The notes beneath the pieces were generated by a model. That model was given only the letters and a program-made list of their open reading frames with translations, did not search any database and had not been told where the DNA came from. The position numbers were made by a program, and so were the translations under genes. A stretch of DNA of 64,000 nt from ASV31 sp965229765 (GTDB lineage Bacteria; Pseudomonadota; Alphaproteobacteria; Rhodobacterales; Rhodobacteraceae), in assembly GCA_965229765.1 (NCBI GenBank), contig CBDDJT010000002.1:124001-188000 (forward strand), read 5' to 3'. This document shows, piece by piece, positions 8,095 through 17,630 of this stretch (the stretch's first letter is position 1; every line of letters starts with the position of its first letter).

Positions 8095-8123
8095 TTTATA
8101 CGCAGTCTTGACCCGCCATCCAA
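8095..8123 (-). promoter_or_regulatory. Promoter for the candidate sRNA
   Basis: Minus strand: TTGGAT (8123-8118), exactly 17 nt, then TATAAA (8100-8095), the latter one base from the -10 consensus. The transcription start would be near 8088. Confidence 0.5.
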
Positions 8124-8132
8124 GCTAAAAGT

Positions 8133-8161
8133 TTGAAATGCTTGCAAACCACGCCTAGGCT
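8133..8161 (+). promoter_or_regulatory. Possible promoter for the peptide-binding protein gene
   Basis: TTGAAA at 8133-8138, 17-nt spacer, then TAGGCT at 8156-8161, a weak -10. It points toward the gene starting at 8201 and is back-to-back with the sRNA promoter. Confidence 0.35.
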
Positions 8162-8200
8162 GGCGGCATTGAGGGCAGAGCGTCAGGGATTGTTGCCAAT

Positions 8201-10018
8201 ATGAAACGGAATCTGAGTACACGGATCGCCGCGGCCATCGCGACTGTGGCGATCGCAACCGCCGGTTCGTTCGCTGCGGCAGAACCGCAACACGGCATAG
8301 CTATGTATGGGGACCCACAGCTGCCACCGGATTTTGTGGCGCTCCCCTATGTGAACCCCGATGCGCCCAGGGGCGGGCGAATCGTTACCGGAGAGGTGGG
8401 AAGCTTCGACAGCCTGAACGCCTACATCCTGAAGGGATCGGTGCCGTGGCAGCTCAGCTACCTCACGGCCGAGTCGCTCATGGGCCGGTCGTGGGACGAA
8501 CCCTTCACGCTTTATGGCCTTCTGGCCGAATCGGTCGAAACCCCCGATGACCGCAGCTGGGTGGAGTTCACCCTGCGTGAAGAGGCGCGCTTTTCCGATG
8601 GTGCTCCGGTCACGGTCGAGGACGTGCTGTGGTCCTACGAGACCCTCGGCACCATCGGCCATCCCCGCTATCACGGCGCCTGGGACAAGGTGGAGACCGC
8701 CGAACAGGTCGGCCCGCGCACCGTGCGCTTCACCTTCAACACCGTGGACCGCGAACTGCCGCTGATCCTCGGGATGCGGCCCATCCTGCAAAAGGCCCAG
8801 TGGGACGGCATCGATTTCGCCGAATCCGGTCTCGACAACATCCCCGTCACCACCGGACCCTACGTGATCGACGATTACGAGGCCGGGCGCTTCGTCTCGC
8901 TGAAACGCAACCCCGATTACTGGGGCGCCGACCTTCCCTTCCGCCGCGGCACCTACAACCTCGACGAGGTGCGGATGGAGTTCTACGCCGACGGAACCGC
9001 CCAGTTCGAGGCGTTCAAGGCCGGCGAGCTGACGTCGAACCGGGAATTCAACGCCGCCAAGTGGGACGAACAGTACGACTTTCCCGCCATCGACAAGGGC
9101 GACGTCGTGAAATCGGTGATCGAACACCAGCGGCCCTCGGGCATCACCGGATTCGTGATGAACACCCGCCGCGACGTCTTTGCCGACTGGCGCGTGCGCG
9201 ACGCGATGATCCACGCGTTCAATTTCGAGTTCATCAACCAGACCCAGACCGGCGGCGTGCAGCCGCGCATCACCAGCTATTTCTCGAACTCGATCCTCGG
9301 GATGCGGGACGGTCCCGCCGAGGGACTGGTGCGCGACTTCCTGGAGCCTTATGCGGACGAACTGCTGCCCGGCGCGCTGGAGGGCTACGCCCTGCCCGTC
9401 TCGGACGGCACGGTGCGCAACCGCGCCAATATCGCCAAGGCGATCGACCTGATGGCAGACGCCGGCTGGACGGTTCAGGACGGCATGATGAAGAACGCCG
9501 ACGGCAAGCCCTTCACCTTCGAGATCCTGCTGGCGCAGGGCTCTGCCGAGAACAGCGCGATCATCGACATCTACGTCGAGGCGCTGCAAAGGCTGGGCGT
9601 TCAGGCGACGGTCAGCACCATCGACAGCGCCCAGTACAAGGAGCGTACCACGGGCTACGACTTCGACATGACCTACTACCGCCGCGGGCTCAGCCTGTCG
9701 CCCGGCAACGAGCAGATGCTCTACTGGGGATCGGCCGGCGTCACCGAACCGGGCACGCGCAACTGGATGGGAATGAATTCACCGGCGGCAGAGGCGATGA
9801 TCGACAAGATCCTGAACGCCGGTTCACGCGATGAATTCCTTGCGGGCACCCGTGCGCTCGACCGGATCCTGACAACCGGACGCTACGTCATCCCGATCTA
9901 CCAGTGGAACATCTCGCGCATCGCCCATTCCAGGAACCTGAAGTTCCCGGCGTCGATCCCGATCTACGGCGACTGGATCGGATGGCAGCCCGACGTGTGG
10001 TGGTACGAAGAGGGCTGA
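8201..10018 (+). CDS. ABC transporter substrate-binding protein, family 5 (YejA-type, peptide/opine)
   Basis: 605 aa. Periplasmic solute receptor of the SBP_bac_5 family. Signal peptide in residues 1-28 (hydrophobic run AAAIATVAIATAGSFAAA). Mature-domain features: LTAESLMGRSWDEPFTLYGLLAESV, the family stretch FTLREEARFSDGAPVTVEDV, and LKRNPDYWG. The length and N-terminal block resemble YejA-type binding proteins, which deliver oligopeptides. No permease or ATPase genes follow; the next gene is on the other strand, so it is an orphan receptor here and must share a transporter encoded elsewhere. The ribosome-binding site (AGGGA) is rather far from the ATG. Confidence 0.92.
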   Translation: MKRNLSTRIAAAIATVAIATAGSFAAAEPQHGIAMYGDPQLPPDFVALPYVNPDAPRGGRIVTGEVGSFDSLNAYILKGSVPWQLSYLTAESLMGRSWDEPFTLYGLLAESVETPDDRSWVEFTLREEARFSDGAPVTVEDVLWSYETLGTIGHPRYHGAWDKVETAEQVGPRTVRFTFNTVDRELPLILGMRPILQKAQWDGIDFAESGLDNIPVTTGPYVIDDYEAGRFVSLKRNPDYWGADLPFRRGTYNLDEVRMEFYADGTAQFEAFKAGELTSNREFNAAKWDEQYDFPAIDKGDVVKSVIEHQRPSGITGFVMNTRRDVFADWRVRDAMIHAFNFEFINQTQTGGVQPRITSYFSNSILGMRDGPAEGLVRDFLEPYADELLPGALEGYALPVSDGTVRNRANIAKAIDLMADAGWTVQDGMMKNADGKPFTFEILLAQGSAENSAIIDIYVEALQRLGVQATVSTIDSAQYKERTTGYDFDMTYYRRGLSLSPGNEQMLYWGSAGVTEPGTRNWMGMNSPAAEAMIDKILNAGSRDEFLAGTRALDRILTTGRYVIPIYQWNISRIAHSRNLKFPASIPIYGDWIGWQPDVWWYEEG

Positions 10019-10058
10019 GGCCCGCTGCGGCCCGGCGCCAGCCGCCGGGTCCGCCCCC

Positions 10059-10688
10059 CTACCCCAGCGCGGTCACCCACAGGATGGTGGCATCCTCTTC
10101 GCTGACAGAGATCACGTTGTGGCCCATCGTGGCGTCGTAATAGGCGCTGTCGCCGCGCCGCATTTCGATCGGCGCGTAGAACTCGGTGATAAGCCGGATC
10201 GCGCCCGTCAGCACGTACAGGAATTCCTCGCCGTCGTGCCGGACCCAGCCATCGAATTCCTCGAAGCTTCGGGCGCGCACCCGGGCGCGATAGGGCAACA
10301 TGGCCTTGTTGGTCAGCGCACCGGCCAGCAATTCATGCTCATAGGTCGTGGTCGGATGTGCCGCCCCATCACCCGAACGCGTGACCGCCAGCCGCCCGCT
10401 GACCTGCGCCGCACGCGGCGGCGTGAACAGCTGCGGCACCGGAATGCCCAAACCCACCGCCAGCTTCTTCAGCGCCTCATAGGTGGGCGACATCTGCCCG
10501 TTCTCGATCTTCGACAAGCTCGAGCGTGCAAGCCCGGCATGGGTCGCCGCCTGCTCCAGCGTCCAGCTGCGTTCCTTGCGAAGTTCGCGCACCCGCGCGC
10601 CTAGGTCCAGAGCCACGGGTGTTTCTTCCGCAACCGGCGACGAAGCGCGGGCAAGCCGGATCAGACTGGGTTCGGTATCCTGTGCCAT
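10059..10688 (-). CDS. XRE-family regulator with C-terminal cupin domain
   Basis: 209 aa. Residues about 27-80 form an XRE helix-turn-helix (LGARVRELRKERSWTLEQAA, then RSSLSKIENGQMSPT). Residues about 125-205 form a cupin_2 ligand-binding barrel (HDGEEFLYVLTGAIRLI, RRGDSAYYDATMGHNV). Such regulators often control amino-acid, polyamine or organic-acid metabolism in response to a small effector. ATG 10688 is preferred to a TTG six codons upstream. It diverges from the acyl-CoA ligase operon across 65 bp, so it may regulate that operon; this is inference from gene order. Confidence 0.9.
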   Translation of the reverse strand: MAQDTEPSLIRLARASSPVAEETPVALDLGARVRELRKERSWTLEQAATHAGLARSSLSKIENGQMSPTYEALKKLAVGLGIPVPQLFTPPRAAQVSGRLAVTRSGDGAAHPTTTYEHELLAGALTNKAMLPYRARVRARSFEEFDGWVRHDGEEFLYVLTGAIRLITEFYAPIEMRRGDSAYYDATMGHNVISVSEEDATILWVTALG

Positions 10689-10753
10689 GGCCCGAAATAG
10701 GGGCAAACCGCGCCCGCTTGCAACTGCGACGCGCCGCGCGTAGCAGCGAAGTC

Positions 10754-12280
10754 ATGGATGCGATCTTCGACGATGGCCCCGCGCCGCCCTGCCCGGCGCC
10801 CTTCAACCTGGCGGCGCATGTGCTGTCTTGCGCCGCGCGGACGCCCGACAAGGTGGCGCTTGCCGTCATCGGGCTGACGGGCGCCGACAGGTGGAGCTTC
10901 GGGCGCCTGGAGGCCGCCGTGCGGGGCACGGCGACCGGGTTGACGCGTCTGGGGCTCGGACCTGGCGATCGCGTGCTCATGCGGATCGGGAACACGGTCG
11001 ACTTTCCCATTGCCTTTCTCGGCGCGCTGGCCGCCGACCTTGTCCCGGTTCCCACCTCGGCGCTGCTGACAACGCCCGAGATCACGGGCATCGCCCGCGA
11101 CCTTGCCCCCCGCCTGATCCTTGCCCAGCCCGGTGTGGCGTTGCCCGAGCCCGCTCCCTGCCCCGTACTGGATACCGCGGCGCTGGCCGAAATGCGCGAC
11201 CTGCCGCCTGCCGACTACGTGCTGGGCGACCCGGACAGGCCCGGCTACGTGATCTACACCTCAGGCACCTCGGGCAGTCCGCGCGCGGTCCTGCACGCCC
11301 ATCGCGCGATCTGGGCACGGCGGATGATGTGGGACGGCTGGTATGGCCTGCGCGACACCGACCGTCTGCTGCACGCGGGCGCCTTCAACTGGACCTACAC
11401 GCTGGGCACCGGCCTTCTCGATCCGTGGAGCGTGGGCGCAACAGCCCTCATACCCGATGCCGACGTTTTGCCGACGCAGATTCCACTGCTGATGAAGCGT
11501 CACGACGCAACGATCTTTGCCGCCGCCCCAGGCGTCTATCGCCAGATGCTGCGCGGCGACATGCCCGCGCTTCCGCGCCTGCGCCACGGCCTTTCCGCCG
11601 GCGAGAAGCTGCCGGACATTACTCGTGCCCGTTGGGAAACTCTAACGGGAACAGGTATGTACGAGGCATTCGGGATGTCCGAGTGTTCTACCTTCGTGTC
11701 CGGCACGCCCACTCGTCCCGCGCCGCCCGGCGCGCTGGGCTATCCACAGCCCGGCCGCCGCGTCGCCGTGCTCGACGGCACCCGCATCGCCCGCCGCAAC
11801 ACCCCCGGCACCCTCGCCGTCAGCACCCGCGACCCCGGCCTCATGCTACGCTACCTGAATGCGCCCGAGGCCACGGCCGAACGCTTTTCTGGCGAATGGT
11901 TCCTGACGGGCGACAGCGTCGTGATGGGCGACGACGGCGCCCTGACCTACCTTGGACGCACGGATGACATGATGAACGCTGGCGGCGTCCGCGTGTCCCC
12001 GATAGAGGTCGAGCACGCCATGAATACCCATCCCGCCATCCTTGAAAGCGCCGTGGCAGAACTGCGCCTGAAAGCCGACACCTCGGTGATCGGTTGCTTT
12101 TATGTGGCCGATCAAGACATTGACGAAACAGAACTTTCGGTATTTGCCGCCGACAGGCTGGCGCGCTACAAGTGCCCGCGCGTCTTTCGGCGGGTCGAGG
12201 CGCTGCCCAAGGGCGGCAACGGCAAGTTACTGCGCCGCGCTCTGCGCCAAACATGGGAGTCCGATCATGGTCAAGCTTGA
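10754..12280 (+). CDS. AMP-dependent acyl-CoA synthetase/ligase (benzoate-CoA-ligase-like)
   Basis: 508 aa member of the ANL adenylate-forming family, which activates a carboxylic acid with ATP and then loads CoA. Seen: the phosphate-binding loop YTSGTSGSPR (168-177), where the usual final Lys is Arg; the acyl-adenylate motif YEAFGMSE; the hinge region LTGDSVVMGDDGALTYLGRTDDMM; and the C-terminal catalytic lysine region PKGGNGKLLRRALR. The substrate cannot be told; an aryl or alicyclic acid is possible. ATG 10754 is chosen because the upstream open frame is antisense to the XRE gene. Overlaps the next gene by 14 bp. Confidence 0.9.
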   Translation: MDAIFDDGPAPPCPAPFNLAAHVLSCAARTPDKVALAVIGLTGADRWSFGRLEAAVRGTATGLTRLGLGPGDRVLMRIGNTVDFPIAFLGALAADLVPVPTSALLTTPEITGIARDLAPRLILAQPGVALPEPAPCPVLDTAALAEMRDLPPADYVLGDPDRPGYVIYTSGTSGSPRAVLHAHRAIWARRMMWDGWYGLRDTDRLLHAGAFNWTYTLGTGLLDPWSVGATALIPDADVLPTQIPLLMKRHDATIFAAAPGVYRQMLRGDMPALPRLRHGLSAGEKLPDITRARWETLTGTGMYEAFGMSECSTFVSGTPTRPAPPGALGYPQPGRRVAVLDGTRIARRNTPGTLAVSTRDPGLMLRYLNAPEATAERFSGEWFLTGDSVVMGDDGALTYLGRTDDMMNAGGVRVSPIEVEHAMNTHPAILESAVAELRLKADTSVIGCFYVADQDIDETELSVFAADRLARYKCPRVFRRVEALPKGGNGKLLRRALRQTWESDHGQA

Positions 12281-12911
12281 CATCATCTCCGACCCGATCT
12301 GCCCGTGGTGCTACATTGGCAAGACCCAGCTCGACCGCGCGCTCGAAGCGCACCCCGACCATCCGTTTCAGATCGAATGGCATCCGTTCCAGTTGAACCC
12401 CGACATGCCTCGTGAAGGCATGGACAGGCGCACCTACCTTGAAACCAAGTTTGGCGGGCGAGAGCAGGCGGTGAGCGTCTACGCCCGTATCGCCGAGGCG
12501 GCGACGGCCGCAGGCCTCGACATCGACCTTGGCGCAATCGAACGCACCCCCAATACGCTGGACGCCCACCGGATGATCCATTGGGCCGGCGTCGAGGGGC
12601 GGCAGACCGCCATGGTCTCGGCCCTGTTCCGCGCCTACTTCAAGGAAGGCCGGGATATCGGGGATCCCGAGGTTCTCGCCGACATCGCGGATGGCGTGGG
12701 GCTAGACGCCGCGCTGATCCACCGGCTTCTGGCCAGCGACGCCGATCTTGCCGACATCCGGACGCGCGACACCTGGGCGCGCGAACATGGCGTCACCGGC
12801 GTCCCGACCTTCGTGGTTGCGCAGCGCCACGCGGTTCCCGGGGCTCAGCCCCCCGAACTCTGGGCCCGGGTCATAGCCGAGATGGCGCACTCAGAGGACA
12901 GATCCGAATGA
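12267..12911 (+). CDS. DsbA-family oxidoreductase (FrnE-like)
   Basis: 214 aa thioredoxin-fold protein of the DsbA/FrnE group. Active-site motif CPWC at residues 12-15, immediately after the first beta strand; no signal peptide, so cytosolic. Middle helical insertion (about 60-150) and the cis-Pro loop VTGVPTFVV near the C terminus are typical. Members act as dithiol oxidoreductases or glutathione-using isomerases. ATG 12267 matches the family N terminus (MVKLDIISDPICPWCYIGK) and overlaps the ligase gene by 14 bp; its stop overlaps the start of the MFS gene as ATGA, so the three genes form a tight operon. Confidence 0.92.
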   Translation: MVKLDIISDPICPWCYIGKTQLDRALEAHPDHPFQIEWHPFQLNPDMPREGMDRRTYLETKFGGREQAVSVYARIAEAATAAGLDIDLGAIERTPNTLDAHRMIHWAGVEGRQTAMVSALFRAYFKEGRDIGDPEVLADIADGVGLDAALIHRLLASDADLADIRTRDTWAREHGVTGVPTFVVAQRHAVPGAQPPELWARVIAEMAHSEDRSE

Positions 12912-14137
12912 CCGTGCGCGGGCGTTCGGGCGCACCAGAACGCCTTTCGCAGCCCGAATTCATCGCGATGTGCGCCATGCTGTTCGCGACCATCGCGTTT
13001 TCCGTCGATGCGATGCTGCCTGCCTTCCCCGAAATCGCGCGCGAGCTTACGCCAGAGGCCCCGAACCGCGCGCAGCTTATCATCACCAGCTTCGTGATGG
13101 GGATGGGGGTCGGGACGTTGTTCGCCGGGCCGATCTCGGACGCGGTGGGGCGCAAGGTCACGATCCTTGCCGGCGCGGTCATCTATTGCGCCGGCGCGAT
13201 TCTGGCGTTTGTCGCGCCTTCTCTGGAACTGGTGCTTGCCGCGCGCGTGCTTCAGGGGATCGGCGCCGCAGGTCCGCGCGTGGTCACCATCGCCATCATC
13301 CGTGACCAGTTCTCCGGTCGCGAGATGGCCAAGATCACCTCTTTCGTCATGATGGTCTTCACCGTCTTTCCCGCGTTCGCCCCGCTGATGGGCGCCGGCA
13401 TCATCGCAATCACCGGATGGCGGGGCATCTTTCTGGCCTTCCTTGTGTTCTCGTTGATCTCGGTAGGCTGGGTCACCCTGCGACAGCGCGAAACCCACCC
13501 GCCCGAACGGCGCCGCGCCTTCCGCCCTGCCTCTCTCTGGGCCGGTGTCGTCGAGGTGCTGTCGAACCGCCGCGTGGGTCTCACCATCGCGGTTCAGGCA
13601 TTTGTGCTTGGGATGCTGTTTGCCAACCTGTCCTCGAACCAGCAGGTCTTTGACCAGAGCTACGGGCGTGCCGCGAGCTTTCCGGTCTGGTTCGCGGTGA
13701 TCGCGCTGATCTCGGCCACGGCAAGCCTGCTCAACAGCCAGATCGTCGAGCGTCTTGGCATGAGGTACGTGATAACCGCCTCCCTCTCCGCTCAGCTGGG
13801 TGTGTCGGTGCTGCTGTGTGCCGCGATGTTCTCGGGCGCCCTGTCACCGCAAATGAGCTTTGCCGTCTACTTTCTCTGGAATCTTTCGGTTTTCTATCTG
13901 GCAGGCCTGACCATGGGGAACCTGAACGCCCTGGCGATGGAGCCTATGGGCCATATCGCCGGCATGGCGGCATCCATCGTCGGCGCAATCTCCACCGTGC
14001 TTGCCGTGGTCATCGCCGTGCCGATCGGACTGCTTTACGATGGAACGCCCCTGCCGCTCATGCTTGGGGTCGGGCTTTGTTCCATCATCAGCATTGCGTT
14101 GATGACGCGGCTGCGCGACGTCCCGGTCAAAGCCTAG
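12908..14137 (+). CDS. MFS transporter, Bcr/CflA-type drug efflux
   Basis: 409 aa, about 12 membrane segments. Inner-membrane drug:H+ antiporter of the DHA1 group. Segment 1 has DAMLPAFPEIARELT. The loop 2-3 motif A is FAGPISDAVGRKVT, and segment 4 carries ARVLQGIGAAGPRVV with the conserved arginine. ATG 12908 overlaps the DsbA-like stop by 4 bp. Third gene of the ligase operon, so it may export the product or substrate of the ligase; inference only. Its TAG stop shares the tetranucleotide CTAG with the stop of convergent mfd. Confidence 0.92.
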   Translation: MTVRGRSGAPERLSQPEFIAMCAMLFATIAFSVDAMLPAFPEIARELTPEAPNRAQLIITSFVMGMGVGTLFAGPISDAVGRKVTILAGAVIYCAGAILAFVAPSLELVLAARVLQGIGAAGPRVVTIAIIRDQFSGREMAKITSFVMMVFTVFPAFAPLMGAGIIAITGWRGIFLAFLVFSLISVGWVTLRQRETHPPERRRAFRPASLWAGVVEVLSNRRVGLTIAVQAFVLGMLFANLSSNQQVFDQSYGRAASFPVWFAVIALISATASLLNSQIVERLGMRYVITASLSAQLGVSVLLCAAMFSGALSPQMSFAVYFLWNLSVFYLAGLTMGNLNALAMEPMGHIAGMAASIVGAISTVLAVVIAVPIGLLYDGTPLPLMLGVGLCSIISIALMTRLRDVPVKA

Positions 14138-17100
14138 CGTTTCGCCGGCTTCGCCCCCCCAGCACGCGCCTTTTCCGCAAGATCGCGGGCAATGGCGAAG
14201 GCTCCCTTGATCTTGTCGGACTCCTTCGTCCAGTCGCGCCGCACCACGATCTTGTTGTCGCGCACCTTGGCCAGCCCGTCCTGCGCCTGGATGAAGTCCA
14301 CAAGCCCCTGCGGATTGGCGTACTTGTCGTTGTGAAACTGGATCGTCGCGCCGCGCGGCCCGCCGTCCAGCTTGGCGATGCCCGCGCGCTTGCACATCTC
14401 CTTGATCCGCACCACCAGCAGAAGGGTGTTCACCTCTCGCGGCAGCTTTCCGAAGCGGTCGATCAGCTCTGCCGCGAATCCTTCAAGCTCGACCTTCGTA
14501 TGCAACTCCGACAGTCGGCGATAAAGACCAAGTCGCACATCAAGATCGGGCACGTAAGTCTCTGGAATCAGGACCGGAACACCAAGGTTGATCTGCGGCG
14601 CCCATTGCCCGTCGCTATCCGTCACACCCTCCAGTTCACCGGACTTGATCCTGGCAATCGCCTCTTCAAGCATGGATTGGTACAGTTCATAGCCGACCTC
14701 GCGGACATGTCCCGACTGTTCCTCGCCCACAAGGTTGCCGGCCCCGCGAATGTCGAGATCCTGGCTGGCCAGCGTGAAGCCCGCCCCCAGCGTATCGAGC
14801 GAGCCCAGCACCCGCAGCCGCTTTTGCGCCGTGGGCGTCAGCTTGCCGCGCGGCTTTGTCGTCAGGTAGGCATAGGCGCGCGTCTTGGACCGGCCCACGC
14901 GGCCGCGGATCTGATACAGCTGGGACAGGCCGAACATGTCGGCACGGTGTACCACCATGGTGTTGGCTGTCGGAATATCCAGCCCCGATTCCACGATGGT
15001 CGTGGCCAGCAACACGTCGAACTTGCCGTCGTAAATGGCGTTCATCCGGTCGTCGAGTTCACCGGCGGCCATCTGCCCGTGCGCGATGACATGCGTCACC
15101 TCGGGCACCTGGTCCTTCAGGAAGGTCTCGATCTCGGGCAGATCGGCGATGCGCGGGACGACAAAGAACGACTGCCCGCCGCGATAGTGTTCGCGCAGCA
15201 GCGCCTCGCGTATCGTGATCGCGTCGAACTCTGACACATAGGTGCGGATCGACAACCGGTCGACGGGAGGTGTGCCGATGATGGAAAGGTCACGCACCCC
15301 CGTCAGCGACAGTTGCAGCGTGCGCGGAATCGGCGTGGCGGTCAGCGTCAGGACATGCACGTCGGTGCGCATCTCCTTCAGCCGCTCCTTGTGGGCGACG
15401 CCGAAATGCTGCTCCTCGTCGATGATGAGAAGCCCCAGCGACTTGAACCGAACACCCTTGGCCAGCAGCGCATGGGTGCCCACCACGATATCCGCCGTGC
15501 CGTCGGCCATCCGCTTTTTCGTGTCGGCGGCTTCCTTCTGGCCGATGAAGCGCGACAGCCCGCGCACCTCGACCGGAAAGCCGCGAAACCGGTCGCGAAA
15601 GCTCTTCAGATGCTGCCGCGCCAACAGTGTCGTGGGCGCGATCACTGCCACCTGCTGTCCCGACAGCGCCGCGACAAAGGCCGCGCGCATCGCGACCTCG
15701 GTCTTGCCGAAGCCCACGTCGCCGCACACCAGCCGGTCCATCGGCACCCCGGCGGCAAGGTCGGTCAGCACATCCTCGATCGCCTTCAGCTGATCGTCGG
15801 TCTCCTGGTAGGGAAAACGCGCGCTGAAGGCGTCCCACATCCCTGCGGGCGGCTCCAGGATCGGGGCGCTGCGCAGCATCCGTTCCGCCGCGATGCGGAT
15901 CAGCCGGTCGGCGATCTGGCGGATGCGTTCCTTCAGCTTGGCCTTCTTGGCCTGCCAGGCGCCGCCGCCCAGCCTGTCCAGCAGCCCCTCTTCATGGCCA
16001 TAGCGGCTGAGAAGCTCGATGTTTTCCACCGGCAGGTAGAGCCGGTCGCCACCCGCGTATTCCAGCGCAAGGCATTCATGCGCCGCGCCCATCGCGGTGA
16101 TGACCTCCAGCCCGGTGTAGCGCGCAACCCCGTGGTCGACATGCACGATCAGGTCGCCGGGCGAGAGCGACTGCGCCTCGGTCAGGAAGTTCTCGGCCCG
16201 GCGGCGCTTTTTCGGCGCACGGATCAGCCGGTCGCCCAGCACGTCCTGTTCGGCGATCACCGTCACGCCCTTGCCGGTGAAGCCGTGTTCCAGCGCCCAG
16301 ACCGCAAGGAACAGCCCGCCGCGCCCCTCGGGGATGTCGCGCGCGTCGTCGATCATCCGCGCAGCGCGCAGACCCTGGTCCTCCAGCAATCCGTTCAGCC
16401 GCTCGCGCGCGCCTTCGGAATAGCTGGCCAGCACCACCTGGCGCGTGTCCTGTTCGGACCGGATGTGATCGGCCAGCGCGCCGAACAGGCTGATGCTTTC
16501 CTGCTGACGCTCGGGCGCGAAATTCCGCCCGATCCGCCCGCCGGCGTCGATCACGCCCGGCCCCGTGGCCTGGGGCAGCGGATGGAACCGGACCACGCGG
16601 CAGTCGGCCACCGCGGCCTCCCACCCGGCATCGTCAAGATACAGAAGCCCCGGCGGACAGGGCTTGTAGACGGTATCAACCCGCCCCTTCTGGGCCATGG
16701 CGTGCTGGCGCGTTTCGTACTGGTCCTCGATCATGTCCCAGCGGGACAGCCGCGCGGGCGTCACCTGATCGTCAAGGCAGACAGTGGCGCCGGGAAGGTA
16801 GTCGAACAGCGTCTCAAGCCGCGCGTGAAAGAACGGCAGCCAGTGCTCCATGCCGGCATGTTTCTTGCCTGCGCTCACTGCCTCATAAAGCGGATCGTCG
16901 CTTCCGGCCGCGCCGAACTCGATGCGATAGTTCTGCCTGAACCGCGTGATCGCCGCCTCGTCGAGGATCACCTCTGACACTGGCGCAAGTTCCACGCGGG
17001 TCAGCGCCTCGGTCGTGCGCTGGGTCGCCGGATCGAAGCGCCGCGCCCCGTCCAGAACGTCGCCAAACAGGTCAAGCCGCACCGGCCCGCCCTCGCCCGG

Positions 17101-17598
17101 GGGATAGACATCGATGATCCCGCCGCGGATGGCATAGTCGCCCGGCTCCATCACCGTGGGCGTCTGGACAAAACCCATGCGCACCAGAAACGCGCGCAGG
17201 GCCGCCTCGTCGATGCGGTTGCCCACCGTTGCAACGAACGCCGCCTCGCGCAGGACCTCGCGCGCAGGCACGCGCTGGGTGACCGCGTTCAACGTCGTCA
17301 GAACGATCGCGCCGGACAGCTGCGTCTGCGCGAAGGCCGCAAGCGTCGCCATCCGGGCCGCCGCGATATCGGGGTTGGGCGACACCCTGTCATAAGGCAG
17401 GCAATCCCAGCCCGGAAAGCGCAGCACAGGCACATCGGGCGCGAAGAACGCCAGCGCGGCGGCCATCGCCGCCAGCCGCTTGTCGTCGCGCGCGACATGC
17501 ACCACGGCGCCGCTGCCGCGGGACACCTCGTCAAGCAGCAGGCGGGCGTCGAATCCTTCGGGCGCGCCCCCGGCTGTGATGTGATTTCTGGCAGGCAT
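14134..17598 (-). CDS. mfd: Transcription-repair coupling factor
   Basis: 1154 aa, full length. Mfd removes RNA polymerase stalled at lesions and recruits UvrA. Domain order: UvrB-like N-terminal region (about 1-330), CarD-like RNAP-interaction domain (about 475-540, HVDHGVARYTGL), RecG-like helicase core with Walker A GDVGFGKTEV near 626 and DEEQHFG near 724, motif LTATPIPRTLQLSL, then the TRCF domain with LPDLDVRLGLYRRL-type residues. ATG 17598 (MPARNHIT) is chosen; the open frame reaches 26 codons further but lacks conservation. Convergent with the MFS gene, overlapping by 4 bp. Confidence 0.97.
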   Translation of the reverse strand: MPARNHITAGGAPEGFDARLLLDEVSRGSGAVVHVARDDKRLAAMAAALAFFAPDVPVLRFPGWDCLPYDRVSPNPDIAAARMATLAAFAQTQLSGAIVLTTLNAVTQRVPAREVLREAAFVATVGNRIDEAALRAFLVRMGFVQTPTVMEPGDYAIRGGIIDVYPPGEGGPVRLDLFGDVLDGARRFDPATQRTTEALTRVELAPVSEVILDEAAITRFRQNYRIEFGAAGSDDPLYEAVSAGKKHAGMEHWLPFFHARLETLFDYLPGATVCLDDQVTPARLSRWDMIEDQYETRQHAMAQKGRVDTVYKPCPPGLLYLDDAGWEAAVADCRVVRFHPLPQATGPGVIDAGGRIGRNFAPERQQESISLFGALADHIRSEQDTRQVVLASYSEGARERLNGLLEDQGLRAARMIDDARDIPEGRGGLFLAVWALEHGFTGKGVTVIAEQDVLGDRLIRAPKKRRRAENFLTEAQSLSPGDLIVHVDHGVARYTGLEVITAMGAAHECLALEYAGGDRLYLPVENIELLSRYGHEEGLLDRLGGGAWQAKKAKLKERIRQIADRLIRIAAERMLRSAPILEPPAGMWDAFSARFPYQETDDQLKAIEDVLTDLAAGVPMDRLVCGDVGFGKTEVAMRAAFVAALSGQQVAVIAPTTLLARQHLKSFRDRFRGFPVEVRGLSRFIGQKEAADTKKRMADGTADIVVGTHALLAKGVRFKSLGLLIIDEEQHFGVAHKERLKEMRTDVHVLTLTATPIPRTLQLSLTGVRDLSIIGTPPVDRLSIRTYVSEFDAITIREALLREHYRGGQSFFVVPRIADLPEIETFLKDQVPEVTHVIAHGQMAAGELDDRMNAIYDGKFDVLLATTIVESGLDIPTANTMVVHRADMFGLSQLYQIRGRVGRSKTRAYAYLTTKPRGKLTPTAQKRLRVLGSLDTLGAGFTLASQDLDIRGAGNLVGEEQSGHVREVGYELYQSMLEEAIARIKSGELEGVTDSDGQWAPQINLGVPVLIPETYVPDLDVRLGLYRRLSELHTKVELEGFAAELIDRFGKLPREVNTLLLVVRIKEMCKRAGIAKLDGGPRGATIQFHNDKYANPQGLVDFIQAQDGLAKVRDNKIVVRRDWTKESDKIKGAFAIARDLAEKARAGGAKPAKR

Positions 17599-17630
17599 GA
17601 CCGGGTCAGGTAACGACACCGCGCGCGGTG

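Noticed and set aside
15313..16977. 554-codon plus-strand frame opposite mfd
   Set aside because: Antisense to the conserved helicase core of mfd; composition is that of a shadow frame.
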